This document shows, piece by piece, positions 11,728 through 23,944 of a DNA stretch of 64,000 nt. The notes beneath the pieces were generated by a model that saw only the letters and a list, made by a program, of their open reading frames with translations, had not been told where the DNA came from and did no database searches. Positions within the stretch are counted from its first letter, which is position 1; every line of letters starts with the position of its first letter. The stretch is from NCBI GenBank assembly GCA_964035015.1, contig OZ036008.1, forward strand, positions 10,097,692 to 10,161,691, written 5' to 3'. The DNA is from Corallium rubrum (lineage: Eukaryota > Cnidaria > Anthozoa > Scleralcyonacea > Coralliidae). A program made the translations under genes and the position numbers.

Positions 11728-14154
11728 ATTCTGTTTATGATTAAACGGAATTTCTTTCGCGGCTGCAAGAGGAAATTTTATATCAATGTTACAATTTATT
11801 TGCATTTAAACTCAACCAGATTTTGTTTAGAAATTTAATTTGTGTTAGTTTCAAAACCAAATACAGTAAAACCAATTATCTACAGTTCTACATATTAATA
11901 ACTATCATTTCCTGTCATGTGACAAGAATATTTGCATGCAATTCTTCTGATCGTAAAATATTCTAAAGTAAGCATTAAAGCAGACAAGGCTCTTGAATAC
12001 ACAGGTATGTTACTAATAAGATACAATCTCAGTTTAAAATTTTTAGCGTTTTAAAGCATGTTAAAGGATAATTTCTTCAGTACCAATAACTTGAGTAACA
12101 CTTTTGCGTGCACATTCTGCGGCATCTCTCTTGCATACTTTTTATTTTCAACAACTGTGTTAAGTATATAAGAGCATCTTCTAGAGCAGTGTTTGTCGAA
12201 TCTCCTTGATTCAAATATCGTGAGTAACGACATTCTTCTAATCTTTCCAACCATATCTATATATTAAAACTTCGATATTCAAATATTTATTTTCACATTA
12301 TTCTATCGGACTATATGCATGAAATGATAAATGTACAAATGACTATTTAAGAAAAAGGGTGTAGAATTGATTTATAACATATATTATATATACCTTAATC
12401 TTAGAATAAGAGTGTATTAGCGGCGAATAAAGCTAATGTCTAATGTATATAATACAGTGGTTAAAAAATCTATAGCGCTTTCGAGACACTTGAGTCTTCA
12501 AAGATAAGATGATTACTAGATTTTATGAACTTGCATGTCTGAGACTAATCTTATTCCAAATTTCACTCCGCATTATATTCTCCGACAGTATACCGCGAGT
12601 ATAGTTATTAGTCATGCTTGATATTGTGACATGTATAGTTCCTCAGTTCATTATTTCGTTGTGCTGTTTTAAGTCGTAGACTTGTTTCTGGAGAATAATT
12701 CTGTGCCGGTTCACTGCGCAGTGTATTTTCTCAAAGATCAGTCCATCGAGTTTCAAAACGCAGTGCATGGCTTCGTTTCATTACCGGCTAGTGTATACGT
12801 ACTATAAGTAGTTGCTAGGCAAGTTACAGTATAGCGTATCACCTACATCATATATATATATATATATTTATATGTTTTGGGCTAAAACTGTTTGTTTATA
12901 TATGCGCGGAAGGCGAGGTTCCATTGAGATCTAGCTATGAAAAAAATGTAGCATGGAGTAATCACGCCAAATACCGAATCTTCATCTCGTCAGTCCTATC
13001 TAACCACCGCGTATTTAACCCAGTGCTCTGCAACACTCAGAAACCGAAGGAAAATTCACATTTTTACGGGTCTATAAGGCTATTCACACATTCTCTATCT
13101 GTTTTTAGAAAATACCAGAGACACATTATATGTCTTTGTCTGTTATTTAATAACAGTTGTTATTTAATTACAATATAGAAGACCAGTATGGACAGATGGA
13201 AACGTTATATGATAAGCGCTATTTACAGTCCGCGCATACCTATCCGTTCAGATCAACTCCCCTGTTTGAGAACAGGAGAATTTGTATTATTTGTATTATT
13301 TGTTAGGGCGGGAAACTTGTCTTTCTTCTTTTTCACAAATTATCAGACGAGCTATATTTTTAAAGTAATTTGCCCATCACTATAGTTTGTCTGGACGACT
13401 GATTATTTGTTCTTTGTTGTCAATACAAAAAAAGCTTTTGTCAATTTGTTGTACCTTTCTGGCAGTTTCTGCATGTTTTGTTTCTTCTTTGTATTTTTTG
13501 TATTATTTTGCTTCTGCAGTTTATAGTGAGTTCATGATCTTTTGAATATCAAATCATTTTTGATTACATATTTCTTGAAAAGAGAGTAAGTGAAAAATTG
13601 TTTGATTCCCGTTACAAAAAGGGGAAAAGTGGGGGAAGATGATGCCGTGTATTTAACAAAAAGTTGCCATGGGGGAGCAGATTGATAGTTTTATATATAT
13701 AAACAGTAACTACCGCAACCGTAGCATGCTGTTTGTCAGTATAATAAGTAGCCGACATTCAGTGTTTTGCATATTCTGTTTTTCTTTGAATGCTTGCCAA
13801 GTGTACAAAAGCCGAAGAGCGCCGTCTGTAATTTTGTGTTGCTAAAACGAGCGTCCGCTAGACAAGAACGGTATTTTGATCTGAGTTGTACTTCAGATAA
13901 GATTCGAGATGTTAACTCCCAAAGGTTCTTTTAAAGTAAGTGTTTGAAACTAGGATTGGTACATGTTTGTGAAAATTGATCACGTCTAGGTTAGACAAAG
14001 GTTCTTTTATATAAACTACATCATCGCATATCAACGGTGCTATATGGTCACGTTTGGCTCTATATGCAAATCTCGATTAACCTTTGCTTTCCGCCGGCCC
14101 AAGACGTCTCCCTTGACGTGTAAAATAGCCTGGCATCAGTCTGAGTAATAATTT
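11728..14154. other. Gene-free interval
   Basis: About 2.4 kb of AT-rich DNA. I find no exon, RNA gene or clear repeat other than short TA tracts (for example 12851-12876 and 13692-13700). Confidence 0.5.
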
Positions 14155-15800
14155 AGACTAGATAGATAGATAGATAGATAATCTTTATTTATCCACGGTC
14201 AATTCATCAGCTATACAAAAAATACTACAATAAATACTACAACTATATATATATTTACATGTTTATAAAATTAAAATTATTATAAGAGCTGCTTTCCACG
14301 AATGCCGTGCCTCAAAGTACTTGTTTGACTGCGCGTTTGAATCTCCCTAGGGATTCTATTTGTCTTACGTCATAAGGAAGACTGTTCCAAAGAATGGCGC
14401 CACTATAGCTAAAGCTATTTTTGTAATAATTTGTGCGCGGTAATGGAACATTGACCTTATTTTCAGAGTTCCTAAGGTTATATGTAGATATTTTATTTTC
14501 GAATGTGGAACATAGATATTCTGGGGCCAACCCGTGTAGTGACTTATAAACCATTATGGCTCTTTGAATTTGTTGCTGGCGAATTAGATTTTTCAATTCC
14601 ACCTAGGATTTCAAATAGATCACCAGCATCAGCATCATAATTTGAAAAAGTCAAAACACGGGCTGCTCTGTTTTGTAATTTTTGTATCTTATCCTGTAAG
14701 GTTGTCCCACAGTTCCCCCAAACAATATTGCAGTAATCAAAGTGCGGTTGAATTAAAGCTTGATATATGAGATGCAAGGTCGCCTGAGGGACAAGGTGCC
14801 TAATTCGTTTCATGGCCCCAATCCCAGAGGCGATCTTCTTTGTTAATTTCTCTACGTAGCTACTCCAATTGAGTTTGTCATCGATAATTACTCCAAGTGA
14901 TTTTGTGGTAGCTACCTTGCTTACTTCAGCACCATTGATTGCAATTGCTGGGGAATCTGTGAGAGTATTTAACCTCTGCCGTGATCCAATGAGCATGTAT
15001 TCAGTTTTGGTCATATTTAAAGTTAGTTTGTTAGCTTTCAACCAATTACTAACATTTTCTAAATCTTGGTTTAAATTTGATTGTATATTGTCGGTATTGT
15101 CACCCACTAATGTAAGATTGGTGTCGTCTGCATACATCCTTGGCTGACAATTTAACAGACAATTTGGAAGATCATTGATATATAATAGGAATAGCAGTGG
15201 TCCTAAAATTGTCCCTTGGGGAACGCCACAACTTAATGAACATTTATTAGAGAGCGACCCATTGATGGAACACATTTGTGTGCGGTTTTCCAAATATGAT
15301 TTAAACCATTGGTATGTATTACTTTGTATGCCGTAGTGGTTTAGTTTGGATAAAAGGATCTCGTGGTCAACTGTGTCGAAAGCCTTCTTTAAGTCAAGAA
15401 AAACAACAGCATTGATTTTTCCACTATCGATATTATATGCCCAATTATCCGTGGCTTCTAATAGAGCCGTAACAGTTGAGTGAATAGTGCGAAATCCTGA
15501 TTGATATTTACAAATAATATGGTGTTCTTTTAAGTAGGCATATAATTGGTCATAAACAATTCTTTCGAACACTTTGGCCACTACCGAGATCACAGAAATT
15601 GGCCGATAATTATTTAAATTGTCCCGATTACCTTCTTTAAAAAGTGGGGTTACCCGTACACATTTCCAATCATCAGGAAATATACCTAAATTTATTGATT
15701 GATTGAAAATATCACAAATAGGGATGCAAATAAGATCAGCGCATTCCCGAATGAGCCTGGCAGAAATCTTATCAAGTCCAAGACTAAAGAGAGAAAGCAC
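14155..15800 (-). mobile_element. 5'-truncated LINE with reverse transcriptase (CR1/L2-like)
   Basis: The minus-strand frame 15800-14544 carries most of an RT domain: NYRPISVISVVAKVFERI, a YQSGFR motif, FLDLKKAFDTVDHEIL, CGVPQGTILGPLLFLLYIND and the catalytic MYADDTNL. A frame change near 14600 passes to 14602-14312 (QRAIMVYKSLHGLAP, FSYSGAILWNSLP), the conserved C-terminus of such ORF2 proteins, so the copy is a pseudogene with a small indel. The endonuclease part is missing. The element ends in an (ATCT)n tail on its own strand (plus strand 14158-14190, TAGA repeats), typical of CR1/L2-type LINEs. It abuts a SINE at 15797. Confidence 0.88.
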
Positions 15801-16620
15801 TGTAAAGGATAAAGGACTGGGGTCTAATCATCCTTACTTGCAGCCAGCGGCTGAATTGCGAAGGACGCAGATCAACACAGGGGCGTCGGAAGCGGGGGGG
15901 GGGGGGAGCCTGGGCTCCCCCACTTTTTTGGGTTGGGGGGGGGCAGAATATGTTTGGGCCCCCCACACTTTTTAACAAGGCCAGTAATAAACAAGGCCAG
16001 TAATAAAGTTATGATTAACAAAATCACTAACCCTAGCTAACACACGACTTTGAATAAGTATATAATAAAGAAATTTGAATGGAGATATTCAATGTCTGGA
16101 AAAGTGTTGTCTTTTCAGTATTTTGTGACGTTTTTGGACCTTTAGAATTCTGTAAATCCTTGTCCTAAAATGCAGGAAATGGCATTTCAGAGACTCTAGA
16201 TTTCAAAATTTCCCGGGAGAGCATGCCCCCAGACCCCCCTAAAAATTTCGCCCCCCCCCCTCCCCCCCCCCCCCCACTTTTAGTGTCGCTCCGACGCCAC
16301 TGGATCAACGTGACCGTGTTGAGACATATTAAATCACAGCTAAGATGGAGGGAGGAAAACCGGAGAACCCGGCGACAAACCCTCGATCAACCACAAGTTC
16401 CAAACTCGACAACGGGGGTCGTTCCCAAGTGGTCACCCGATCCAACTGCTTCCACAGGCTCTTCTTATAGTTTTTAGGAAAATATTTGTTTAAGTTAAAT
16501 TTCTCATGTTGAGCGAAGCTTGATACTGGCGTAGAGCGCGCGCAATGGTTGATAGGCAGCGATCTGGGCTTAGCTTTTGGTGAGAGGCAGCGCGCTAACA
16601 GCACATACCAGCCCACTGAA
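15797..16620 (-). mobile_element. 5S rRNA-derived SINE, copy 2, split by a hAT MITE
   Basis: The tail part lies at 15797-15877 (complement of ACGTCCTTCGCAATTCAGCC-type sequence). The head and body lie at 16303-16620 with GGAAAACCGGAGAACCCGGC and the complement of the 5S C-box region (GGTCACCCGATCC, 16421-16444). The two halves were one element before insertion of 15878-16302. Confidence 0.8.
15878..16302. mobile_element. hAT-type MITE inserted in the SINE
   Basis: Terminal inverted repeats CAGGGGCGTCGGAAGC (left) and GCTCCGACGCCACTG (right) are flanked by near-identical 8-bp target duplications GATCAACA/GATCAACG, as for hAT elements. Homopolymer G and C tracts lie just inside both ends. Internal sequence near 16160-16240 (GGCATTTCAGAGACTCT) recurs at 37200-37280 in the larger hAT-like element, so they are probably related. 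Confidence 0.75.
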
Positions 16621-16950
16621 AACGCTACGATCCTAACAAACTGTGAAAAGATGGCCGTTTATGATTGATCCACAACTTCAAGGTATCAAATCAATAAAAA
16701 CACGAGAAAGCGAAGCACTGAGAATAGTACGACTTGGAGCACTGTAGTGCTGTTTGGAGTACATGTAGTGCTGTTTGTCTAGAAAAGAGTTTACCGTAAA
16801 ACTTTAAACTTTTATGCATGCTTTCATAACCTGAATTATGCTTGTCATAACTCCAATACAAATCAACAATATTATTATTTTCAAGTTAGCACCGATTATC
16901 TTAATTGGTACTTCGACACTATTTATAATTCTTATCTTGGCAGTGTGATC

Positions 16951-19900
16951 ATGAATATCAAATTGAAATTTCTTCGAATATTTTTGTTCCTTGTAACTCT
17001 TAAAGGTACGTTCCATTAAACAAAAGATTTTTACGAATGGGATGGAATGGAATGGGATGGAATAGGATGGGATGAAATGGGATGAAATGGGATGGAATAG
17101 GATAGAATGGGATGAAAAGGATGGAATGGGATAGAATAGAATAGGATAGAATGGGATGGAATAGGATAGAATGGGATGGAATGGGATAGAGTGGAATGGA
17201 ATGGGATGGAATGGGATAGAGTGGAATGGAATGGAATGGAATAGAATGGGATGGAATGGGATAGAGTAGAATGGAATAGGATGGAATGGGATGAAATGGG
17301 ATAGAATGGAATGGCATGAAATGGGATGGAATGGAATGGAATGGGATCAATAAGCATGAAATATGAAATAGATGGGTGAAGAAATGGAAGGAGAGATGAA
17401 CTGAGAAGAAAATCTATGCCTAATTCTTATTGTTGTAGTAGAAATAAAAGTTAATATATATTTTGTACACATTGGGATATTTTTTAACCGAAATAATGGT
17501 CGGTCTATTTTGTTTTCTACGTTCAAGTGATGACAGTGGAATTATGCAAGAAGGACCAATATAATGCAACAGATTTAGCGAGTTTAAAACGTGATGGATT
17601 CGTAATTGATAAGACTCAGATATTCTACAAATGTGTTCCTAAGAGGATCAATCCTTGTCCTAACTGTGTTCCATCTGGATACGAACTTAAACCTGTCACC
17701 TATGTTGAAGCTAGTTCTGATAAAGTTGTAAAAATGTTTTTGTATTCCGTCAATGGATGTGAGTGTGCAGCGAGGAAACCAATTAATCAGATCAACAAAG
17801 GCCCAGAGTCACAGAAAAAGCATTATCGCAAAAGTAAGGAAAATCTAGTTTTTTAAAAAAAACTTTGTAGATATTTTTTAAAAGCAAAAACATTATTATT
17901 CCAGGCGGACATTAGGGTGTGCTTTGAACCGTAAAACCACGAAAAAATGTAAAAACCCCGCAGTACAGTGTCGATTGAAAGTTAAAGGAATGACGGCCCT
18001 GCAAAATTACCGGAATGCCGAACGAAAAATGTTACAGCACCGCAATACCAAAATTCCTAATCCGTTCCTCTTCCAGAAAAGCAATATCTGATGTACAGAT
18101 TTTTTTACTCAATATATACTGATAAAAAAAACGCATATATATCCTTTAGAAATTGTACGATTCAGTATATGTCGATGATGTCTCGTCTGATACACGTGTA
18201 GAAAGTAAGCGGGCTTAAAATGGCCGTGTAAACAGATCGGCGTAAATTAATCGCGATTTTGCACGATCAGTTAAACGCGTTTAACTTGGCCGTGTAAACG
18301 CAACGGGATCTCTCTCCTCCGCGGATGCTTCTAGAGCACTTTTGAGCTCTTCAGTATATAGGGTTTATTATTATATGGCTGGGTTTGATTTCCGGTCCGT
18401 ACGCAAAACGACGTCGCGCGCTGATTGGTTCCTGAGAGGTCGGGATTTTACGATATTGACCTCGGGGTCAATGCGCTTGTTTCTCGGCCCTGTAAGTTTT
18501 GGCGGGAACATTTCTGAGTTGATTGAATACAAATAAAAGAGAAACAGGTATCGTTATTCAAATATTCTGAACAATAAAATGTGTTGGAACATCACTGCTG
18601 GTTTTCTTTAAAGCTGTTTATCTAAAAACACGACAAATAAAAGCCGAACTGGTGTAAATAAGAAGGCCAAGAAGCGACACGAAAAAGTCAACATGTAAAG
18701 GTAAACAGCATACTCCGAAGACGAAAACAACGCTCGAAGCTTAAAAATAAAATGAACCAATAGCCATATAATAAATTCCTTATTAAGCTCGTTTGCTCGG
18801 TCTGTACTGGAAAGTATTTGCCCTCGATTTTATCGCACAAACCTCGCTCCTTCGTCGCTCCGTCTGTACGAAAACCTCAGGCAAATACTTTCCCGTACAG
18901 ACCTCGCACTCGGTTAATCCCCGAGTGATTAGTGAGGGTGCTAATCTCGACATGCGTGGAGTCCATTTTACACGCGTGGAGAAAAAGCGAGGGAGACGTA
19001 ATTTCGGAAATAGTTTATATTTAACAAAATAGAAAATCGCTTGCGTGTCTCTGTACTGTGATACAAACACGAATGACGTGATTTCAACCGGAAAAAATGC
19101 CCAGTGGAAACACGAGGCGAAGCCGAGTGTTTTCACACATTTTTTCCGGTTGAAATTGCGTCATTCGTGTTTGTATCACAGTACAGAGTCACAAAAGCGA
19201 TTTTCTATTTGTTTTATAAAATAACTAACCGTTTTAAGAGGTAAAAAACCAAGGAGAAGCCACCAAAGTGACCGAGACTCAGCTGACGAATGATGGCGTA
19301 ATCAAATAAATACGCCAGTGATTACGTGAGATTTAACCAAACAGAGCATGCGTTGTACAATATAAAATGAAAATGACGTCAAACGTGTCTCTGTACTCTG
19401 AGTGAAAATGGCTCTCGTCCAATCAGAGCGTGCGTAGCATACCTGTTATTTTATAAATATATATGTTCGGGACGGTGTCATGCGGTAAGAATTGTTGGAC
19501 ACTGGTGACTAGCGATGCAGAAAACTAAATCTGTCAGTATTATTTTTCCTTTCGTTTATTACGAAATGGAGCCTGCTCTACTTAAATTAAAAGAGAACAA
19601 CGAAGAAAGGAATACAAACAGCCAGTTTAATATATCTCGAAGCGAAACCAGAGGACCTGAAGAAACCAAACGCCGTATGGTAAACAAAACCTCGATCTGA
19701 ATTGCAGTGTTTGTGGTCACTCAGTGGTCTCAAAATCATTCAACGGTAGGGGATTTGTGTTTTGTCCTTATGTCCTAAAACAATATACAGCTTCATGTTT
19801 TCGTGCTTTCCCTTTGCTCGTCCAAATTAACCATAAGTCAGCTTAACTAAAGCTAACTTAAAACACTATCTTAGGCTTATATCACCCTTATATTAACCGT

Positions 19901-22363
19901 GCTGGACGTGGGCTTTGTCGGGTTTTCTTGGCTGTGATTCCAATTTTTCAGCTGAAACGTTGTCTGTTTAATACTTCTTTCCGGATCCGATTCTACTGAA
20001 TTGTTTTTATCTCAGACTCTATTATAAATGTAATTTTGGAGCTGTCAACTTTTAATTCTGCCTTTGCAAAATGTACATGCATAGAGAAGTCATTTAAAGG
20101 CTTGCTAAAAATAATCCCTTTTGAAACCTCCTAAAAACAATATATTTTTTACAACCAGAATGAAATCTAAGTTTTGCTTTGATATGTTCAACTTTCATTA
20201 AATGATTTAAATCAGTTTTGTCATCCTATAGACCTCTCCATAAATTCTATAATTTTATATCCCAAGGATTTAATATCATTTGTTTTTATATTTGTTTGTT
20301 TTTATATTGGCTGTATAATTAGGAGTGCTTATTTTAATCAGGGGTTTTTGTTTCAAAAAAGCATGTAAAAGCGGGCAAGGGGTTTTTGCATTCATGTATT
20401 TCTAGTAAGTCTTTAATACTGAAGAGCTCAAAAAAGCTCTAGAAGTCTCTGTGGCGGAGAGAGCAACGGGATTGAAAAACGCTTGCTATTAATACGGTGT
20501 TATTAATACGATAAAATGCATTTTTTTTGCCCTGCTGTAGCAGCTTCCATCTCGCTATTCTTTGTTCCTTTGTTTCTTTCTTTCTTTTAGCTATTACTCT
20601 TTCTCGTGTACCGATGTCTTCCGTTGTTCTTTGACGCACGCTACCCATAACGAAGCTTCCAAAACCAAAAATATAGCTCGTCCGCCGTGTCGAATAATGG
20701 TTACGTGTTTTAGCAATAAGGGATTATTAAATGACGCACCAAGGTGGCGCATTTTAAGCAAGCGTGCTTAAATTTTGGCGTGTAAACACGGCTTAAGTGT
20801 CAAAACGTTAGGTCATCAACAGTAACTTTTTTAAGATATCCTCAAAAGCGTTTAAGCCAGAGTGAGTACTATGGGGGTTTAAATTGTACGTGTTTATTTT
20901 ATCTTTTGTTTAGTGTACAAGATGATGAGAAACAGTACGTTTACTCTGGCTGCTGTATGTATTGTCTTCATCCTAATCATTATTTGTTTATGTGTCCGTT
21001 ACGAGCCATTCTGCAAGAAAGTACGTAAACGTCGCCAAAAGAAGCAAAATAACAATTCGACAGTTTTATCGAAACCGGAGGAACCGCGTGCATCGTTAAT
21101 TGTAAGTATCTTATGCACACACTGTTTCAAAGTAAAACCAATAAACCATGAACAACACAAATGCATGGTTACGCCAGGCAATTTCTCGCAACTTTATATG
21201 TCGCAACAAAAATTACAAAACATGTTGCACGAAAAATCGCCTAGTGTAACGCCACCAGAGAGAACCGTGGCCTTCTCTTGTCAATGTAAACGAGTTTGAG
21301 CATTATAAAGAGGCAGTTCTAGACAATTTTCATACAAATGCAAAGTGAAATTCATTCCAGCTGTTACTAAAGGCTGCGTTCAACGTCGCAACAATAGGCG
21401 AATTTAATAGACTTGAATGGATCACGTGATCTTTCTTTTTGACAAATCTGATTGGCTAATGTCCACTATTTGTCCGAAGTTTTGGATGTCCGAAGTTTTG
21501 CGAGAGCCAATCAGATTTCTCGACTCTTTATCCACACACTTCATGCGCCGGAAAGGTCTATTCAGACGAATTTAATTGTTTGAATTTTATTCGACGAAAC
21601 TGCGCAATTTAATAGACGTGATTAAATTCGACATATATCATAAGACGTGTATAATAAGACGTGTATAACTCAATTAAATTCGACACACGAATTAAATTCG
21701 TCTCGGCAATTACATTCGTCTGAGTCAGATGGATAGTGCGACGATAATGCGTGTTCGAGTTACACGACGAATTCTCGTCGCGTCGAATGAAAGGTTTCTC
21801 TTCTGTCTGTGACAATTCGGCACCATGTTTTCAAGAAGTCGTTTTCAGGACCCACGACTCCAAGTAAAAACAATTCAATTGCGACTGAAATTCAACGTTC
21901 AACTCGACGTCGCATTTGCGTCACATTACCGACGAATTAAATTTGTCTATTGTGCGACGTTTAGCGCAGGCCTAAAGGCGGTTTTCCACTAGGCGAAAAA
22001 TGTCGCGCGAAGCGACATTTTCTTTTGTCTCGCAAGCTCTCGAGTGCAACTAAAGCCGGTTTTCCACTAGGCGATTTTTTTCGCGCGAAGTGACTTTCTT
22101 TTGTTCCAATTCAATAGATTTCTGATTAGTTCCAGCTCAGAGCTCATGAGACAAAAGAAAAAGTCGCTTCGCACGAAGAAAGTCGCCTAGTGGAAAACCG
22201 GCTTAATTAGCCAAGAAAAAAGAAAAATGTCGAGTCGGTCGACAAATGTCGCCTAGTGGAAAAGCGCCTTTTCGATGCACCTCCTATACTTTATTTTACT
22301 TACAACCAATTTTATTTGTTTTGTGTTCTTCAGCAGCAAGAAGAAGAGCCCGTAGAAGCATAG
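16951..22363 (+). CDS. Unassigned single-pass membrane protein with six-cysteine ectodomain
   Basis: I propose four exons: 16951-17005, 17528-17833, 20914-21101 and 22334-22363 (192 residues). Splice sites are canonical (G|GTACGT, A|GTAAGG, ATT|GTAAGT; acceptors TTCAAG, GTTTAG, TTCAG) and all phases match. Exon 1 is a classic signal peptide (LKFLRIFLFLVTLKG). Exon 2 gives an ectodomain with Cys at 25, 54, 62, 65, 96 and 98, an N-glycosylation sequon (N31-A-T) and a closing GCEC. Exon 3 starts MYKMMRN, then a transmembrane helix at about 131-149 (TLAAVCIVFILIIICLCV), then a polybasic tail (KKVRKRRQKK). Exon 4 ends QQEEEPVEA. If the third donor is not used, exon 3 runs to a stop at 21297-21299, giving 248 residues with extra cysteines (CTHCFKV, SCQCKRV). 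The closing CxC is reminiscent of cystine-knot folds, but no family could be assigned. Introns carry a GGAAT satellite and several foldback elements. Confidence 0.6.
17038..17345. repeat. GGGAT/GGAAT pentamer satellite
   Basis: About 300 bp of irregular GGGAT, GGAAT and AGAAT pentamers inside intron 1 of the membrane-protein gene. Long minus-strand frames (Ser-Ile-Pro-rich) are artefacts of this repeat. Confidence 0.95.
18205..20797. mobile_element. Long terminal-inverted-repeat element with internal insertions
   Basis: Outer ends: GCGGGCTTAAAATGGCCGTG near 18209 and TGTAAACACGGCTTAAG near 20782. Inner inverted arms: CTTTTGAGCTCTTCAGTAT (18340-18358) against ATACTGAAGAGCTC (20416-20429), with CAACGGGAT at 18300 and 20465. 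The inverted arms enclose about 2.1 kb. Inside lies a copy of a repeat shared with 34555-37125 (about 18928-20410) and a nested foldback at 19045-19200. No transposase is recognised, so it is non-autonomous. It sits wholly in intron 2 of the membrane-protein gene. Confidence 0.55.
19045..19200. repeat. Foldback element
   Basis: Near-perfect palindrome: CTGTACTGTGATACAAACAC near 19051 against GTGTTTGTATCACAGTACAG near 19168, with GATTTCAACCGGAAAAAATG mirrored by CATTTTTTCCGGTTGAAATT. The loop contains GAGGCGAAGCCGAG. It is absent from the paralogous repeat copy at 34640, so it is a secondary insertion. Confidence 0.8.
21365..21975. mobile_element. MITE with terminal inverted repeats
   Basis: Left end GGCTGCGTTCAACGTCGCAA and right end TGCGACGTTTAGCGCAGGCC are imperfect inverted repeats with matching inner sequence AATTTAATAGAC / TAAATTTGTCTA. 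It is rich in AATTCG motifs (ATTAAATTCGTC repeated). It lies in the last intron of the membrane-protein gene. Confidence 0.6.
21976..22272. mobile_element. Nested MITE pair with TTTTCCACTAGGCGA ends
   Basis: Four copies of GGTTTTCCACTAGGCGA or its complement: two direct at 21980 and 22055, two inverted at 22185 and 22250. The structure is one short inverted-repeat element inserted in another of the same family. Confidence 0.65.
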
Positions 22364-22964
22364 GCCCATAGAAGGTGTCAAGCTATATTGTGAAGGAGCT
22401 CCAATATTCTTTTTTAGTCTCGTAGTGCCGTTCTATTCCGCAGTATATAGTTCATTACTGACAATAGCTAGTACTTCCAAACTCATAATGTAATATAGCA
22501 GATCTGCAGAAATATTGTACAGCTGGTTTGCTTTTTTCTCTGTTGAAACTGTCAGTGTAAGATATTTCAACTTTTAAATTGTTTTATAAAGTACCGAAAA
22601 AACCGCTGATCGCCTATATAACTAGATTGATCATCCGACTCCAAAAATGAAGCCAGCAGAGATGACGAATTTGGAGTACCAAGATGGCCTCCACGAAAAT
22701 TTCGTAGCACGAAAAGAGACAGAAAAAAGCCACATTAAAAATATTTCTGCCATTCGTATCCAAAAAAGAACACTGTACAAGGTTTAGAAGCTTAGTTTTT
22801 GCATTTGTTGGTATTATTTAGCAGTAAAAGGTGTTATTTTGTAGTTTTTTACTCATTGAATTTGAATTTATTAAATTTGCCACTTAACGTGTGGCAGGAG
22901 AGAGGAACAGAACTTTCGTCCCAATTGACACCAAACTCCTATGCTGTAGACAACTAAGACCTAG

Positions 22965-23185
22965 GTGTTGATTTTACGGAGGGAGGAAAACCGGAGAACC
23001 CGGCGAAAAACCCTTAGAGCACAGGAGAAACGAACTAAACTCTACTCACATAAGTCCCAAGCTGGCGGAGGACGGGCTTATTCCCAAACAGTCACCCATC
23101 CAAGTACTAACCCCATCCGACCGGGCTTAACTATTAGTGAGAGGCAGCGCCCTAACAGCACATGCCACCCGTGCTCCCTGTTAAT
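22965..23185 (-). mobile_element. 5S rRNA-derived SINE, copy 3
   Basis: On the minus strand it reads AAGCCCGGTCGGATGGGGTT then AGTACTTGGATGGGTGAC and TTTGGGAAT, the clearest 5S rRNA 3'-half match in the window. The shared body with CGCCGGGTTCTCCGG follows, ending at AAAATCAACACC. Confidence 0.85.
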
Positions 23186-23656
23186 CGATAAACTTGCCCG
23201 ATATCACAAAACTCGTAAAAACCAACGAAATATTAAGTCAGTAACTTCATTATAAAACTATCTAGTTAAACCATAAGTCTTTACAAAGCCTTGAAGTACG
23301 TAGTTGACAATTTTGGACTGTATTTGCTTGTATTTCCCTTCTGTTTTTCGCTATCAAATTGCCATTTGATACTACTCTTAAGCCCGCAAGGTACACTGGA
23401 CCTGGAGTACCAATATGCCCGCCGCCAGTGGCTTCAAAATGTTTACTGCTGACCATAAAGGATGAGCAATCCAGTTGTAGAGATCAGTCGTAAAAACACA
23501 TTACAGTGTTCACCACACTGCGTATCTATTTTGGATCCAACTTTTTTCATTATTGCTTAAATTCAAGACATAGTGAGAACGACGTGAAACTCAATTGTAG
23601 AAACTCTAAGTATTACCAGGGTTGAGTCACGTTGGCCTGAAAAACAGAGAAAAATC

Positions 23657-23694
23657 TTCTCGACGTTTCGAGCGAAGGCCCTTCGTCAGGAGAA
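23657..23694 (-). ncRNA. Hammerhead-like ribozyme (Penelope, left arm)
   Basis: The complement carries helix I strands TTCTC and GAGAA, core CTGACGA, a short stem-loop GGGC-CTTC-GCTC, then GAAA and CGTC. Helix III is almost absent, as described for the small hammerheads of Penelope-like elements. Identical to the copy at 25036-25073. Confidence 0.7.
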
Positions 23695-23944
23695 ATTAGT
23701 AAACAACTCACATGTGGTCACGCGTATTTATAGCAGAGTTACAATGGGAATCACGTGAACACATGTAAGCCAATAAAAACAAAGTAAACAAATAAATTAA
23801 TATGTAATTTTAGCCTGTGTGCAGGTGCTGACCCAATTTGTGGGTCAGCTACTTGCAAATAGGCAAAGAAACAGGTTATAAATTACTATTTAAATCATCA
23901 GAAAAAGGTTGAGGAAAAGGTGTGGAATATGGTGGTGGAGTGAG

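Noticed and set aside
17000..17357. Ser-His-Ile-Pro-rich minus-strand frames
   Set aside because: Artefacts of the GGAAT pentamer satellite in an intron.
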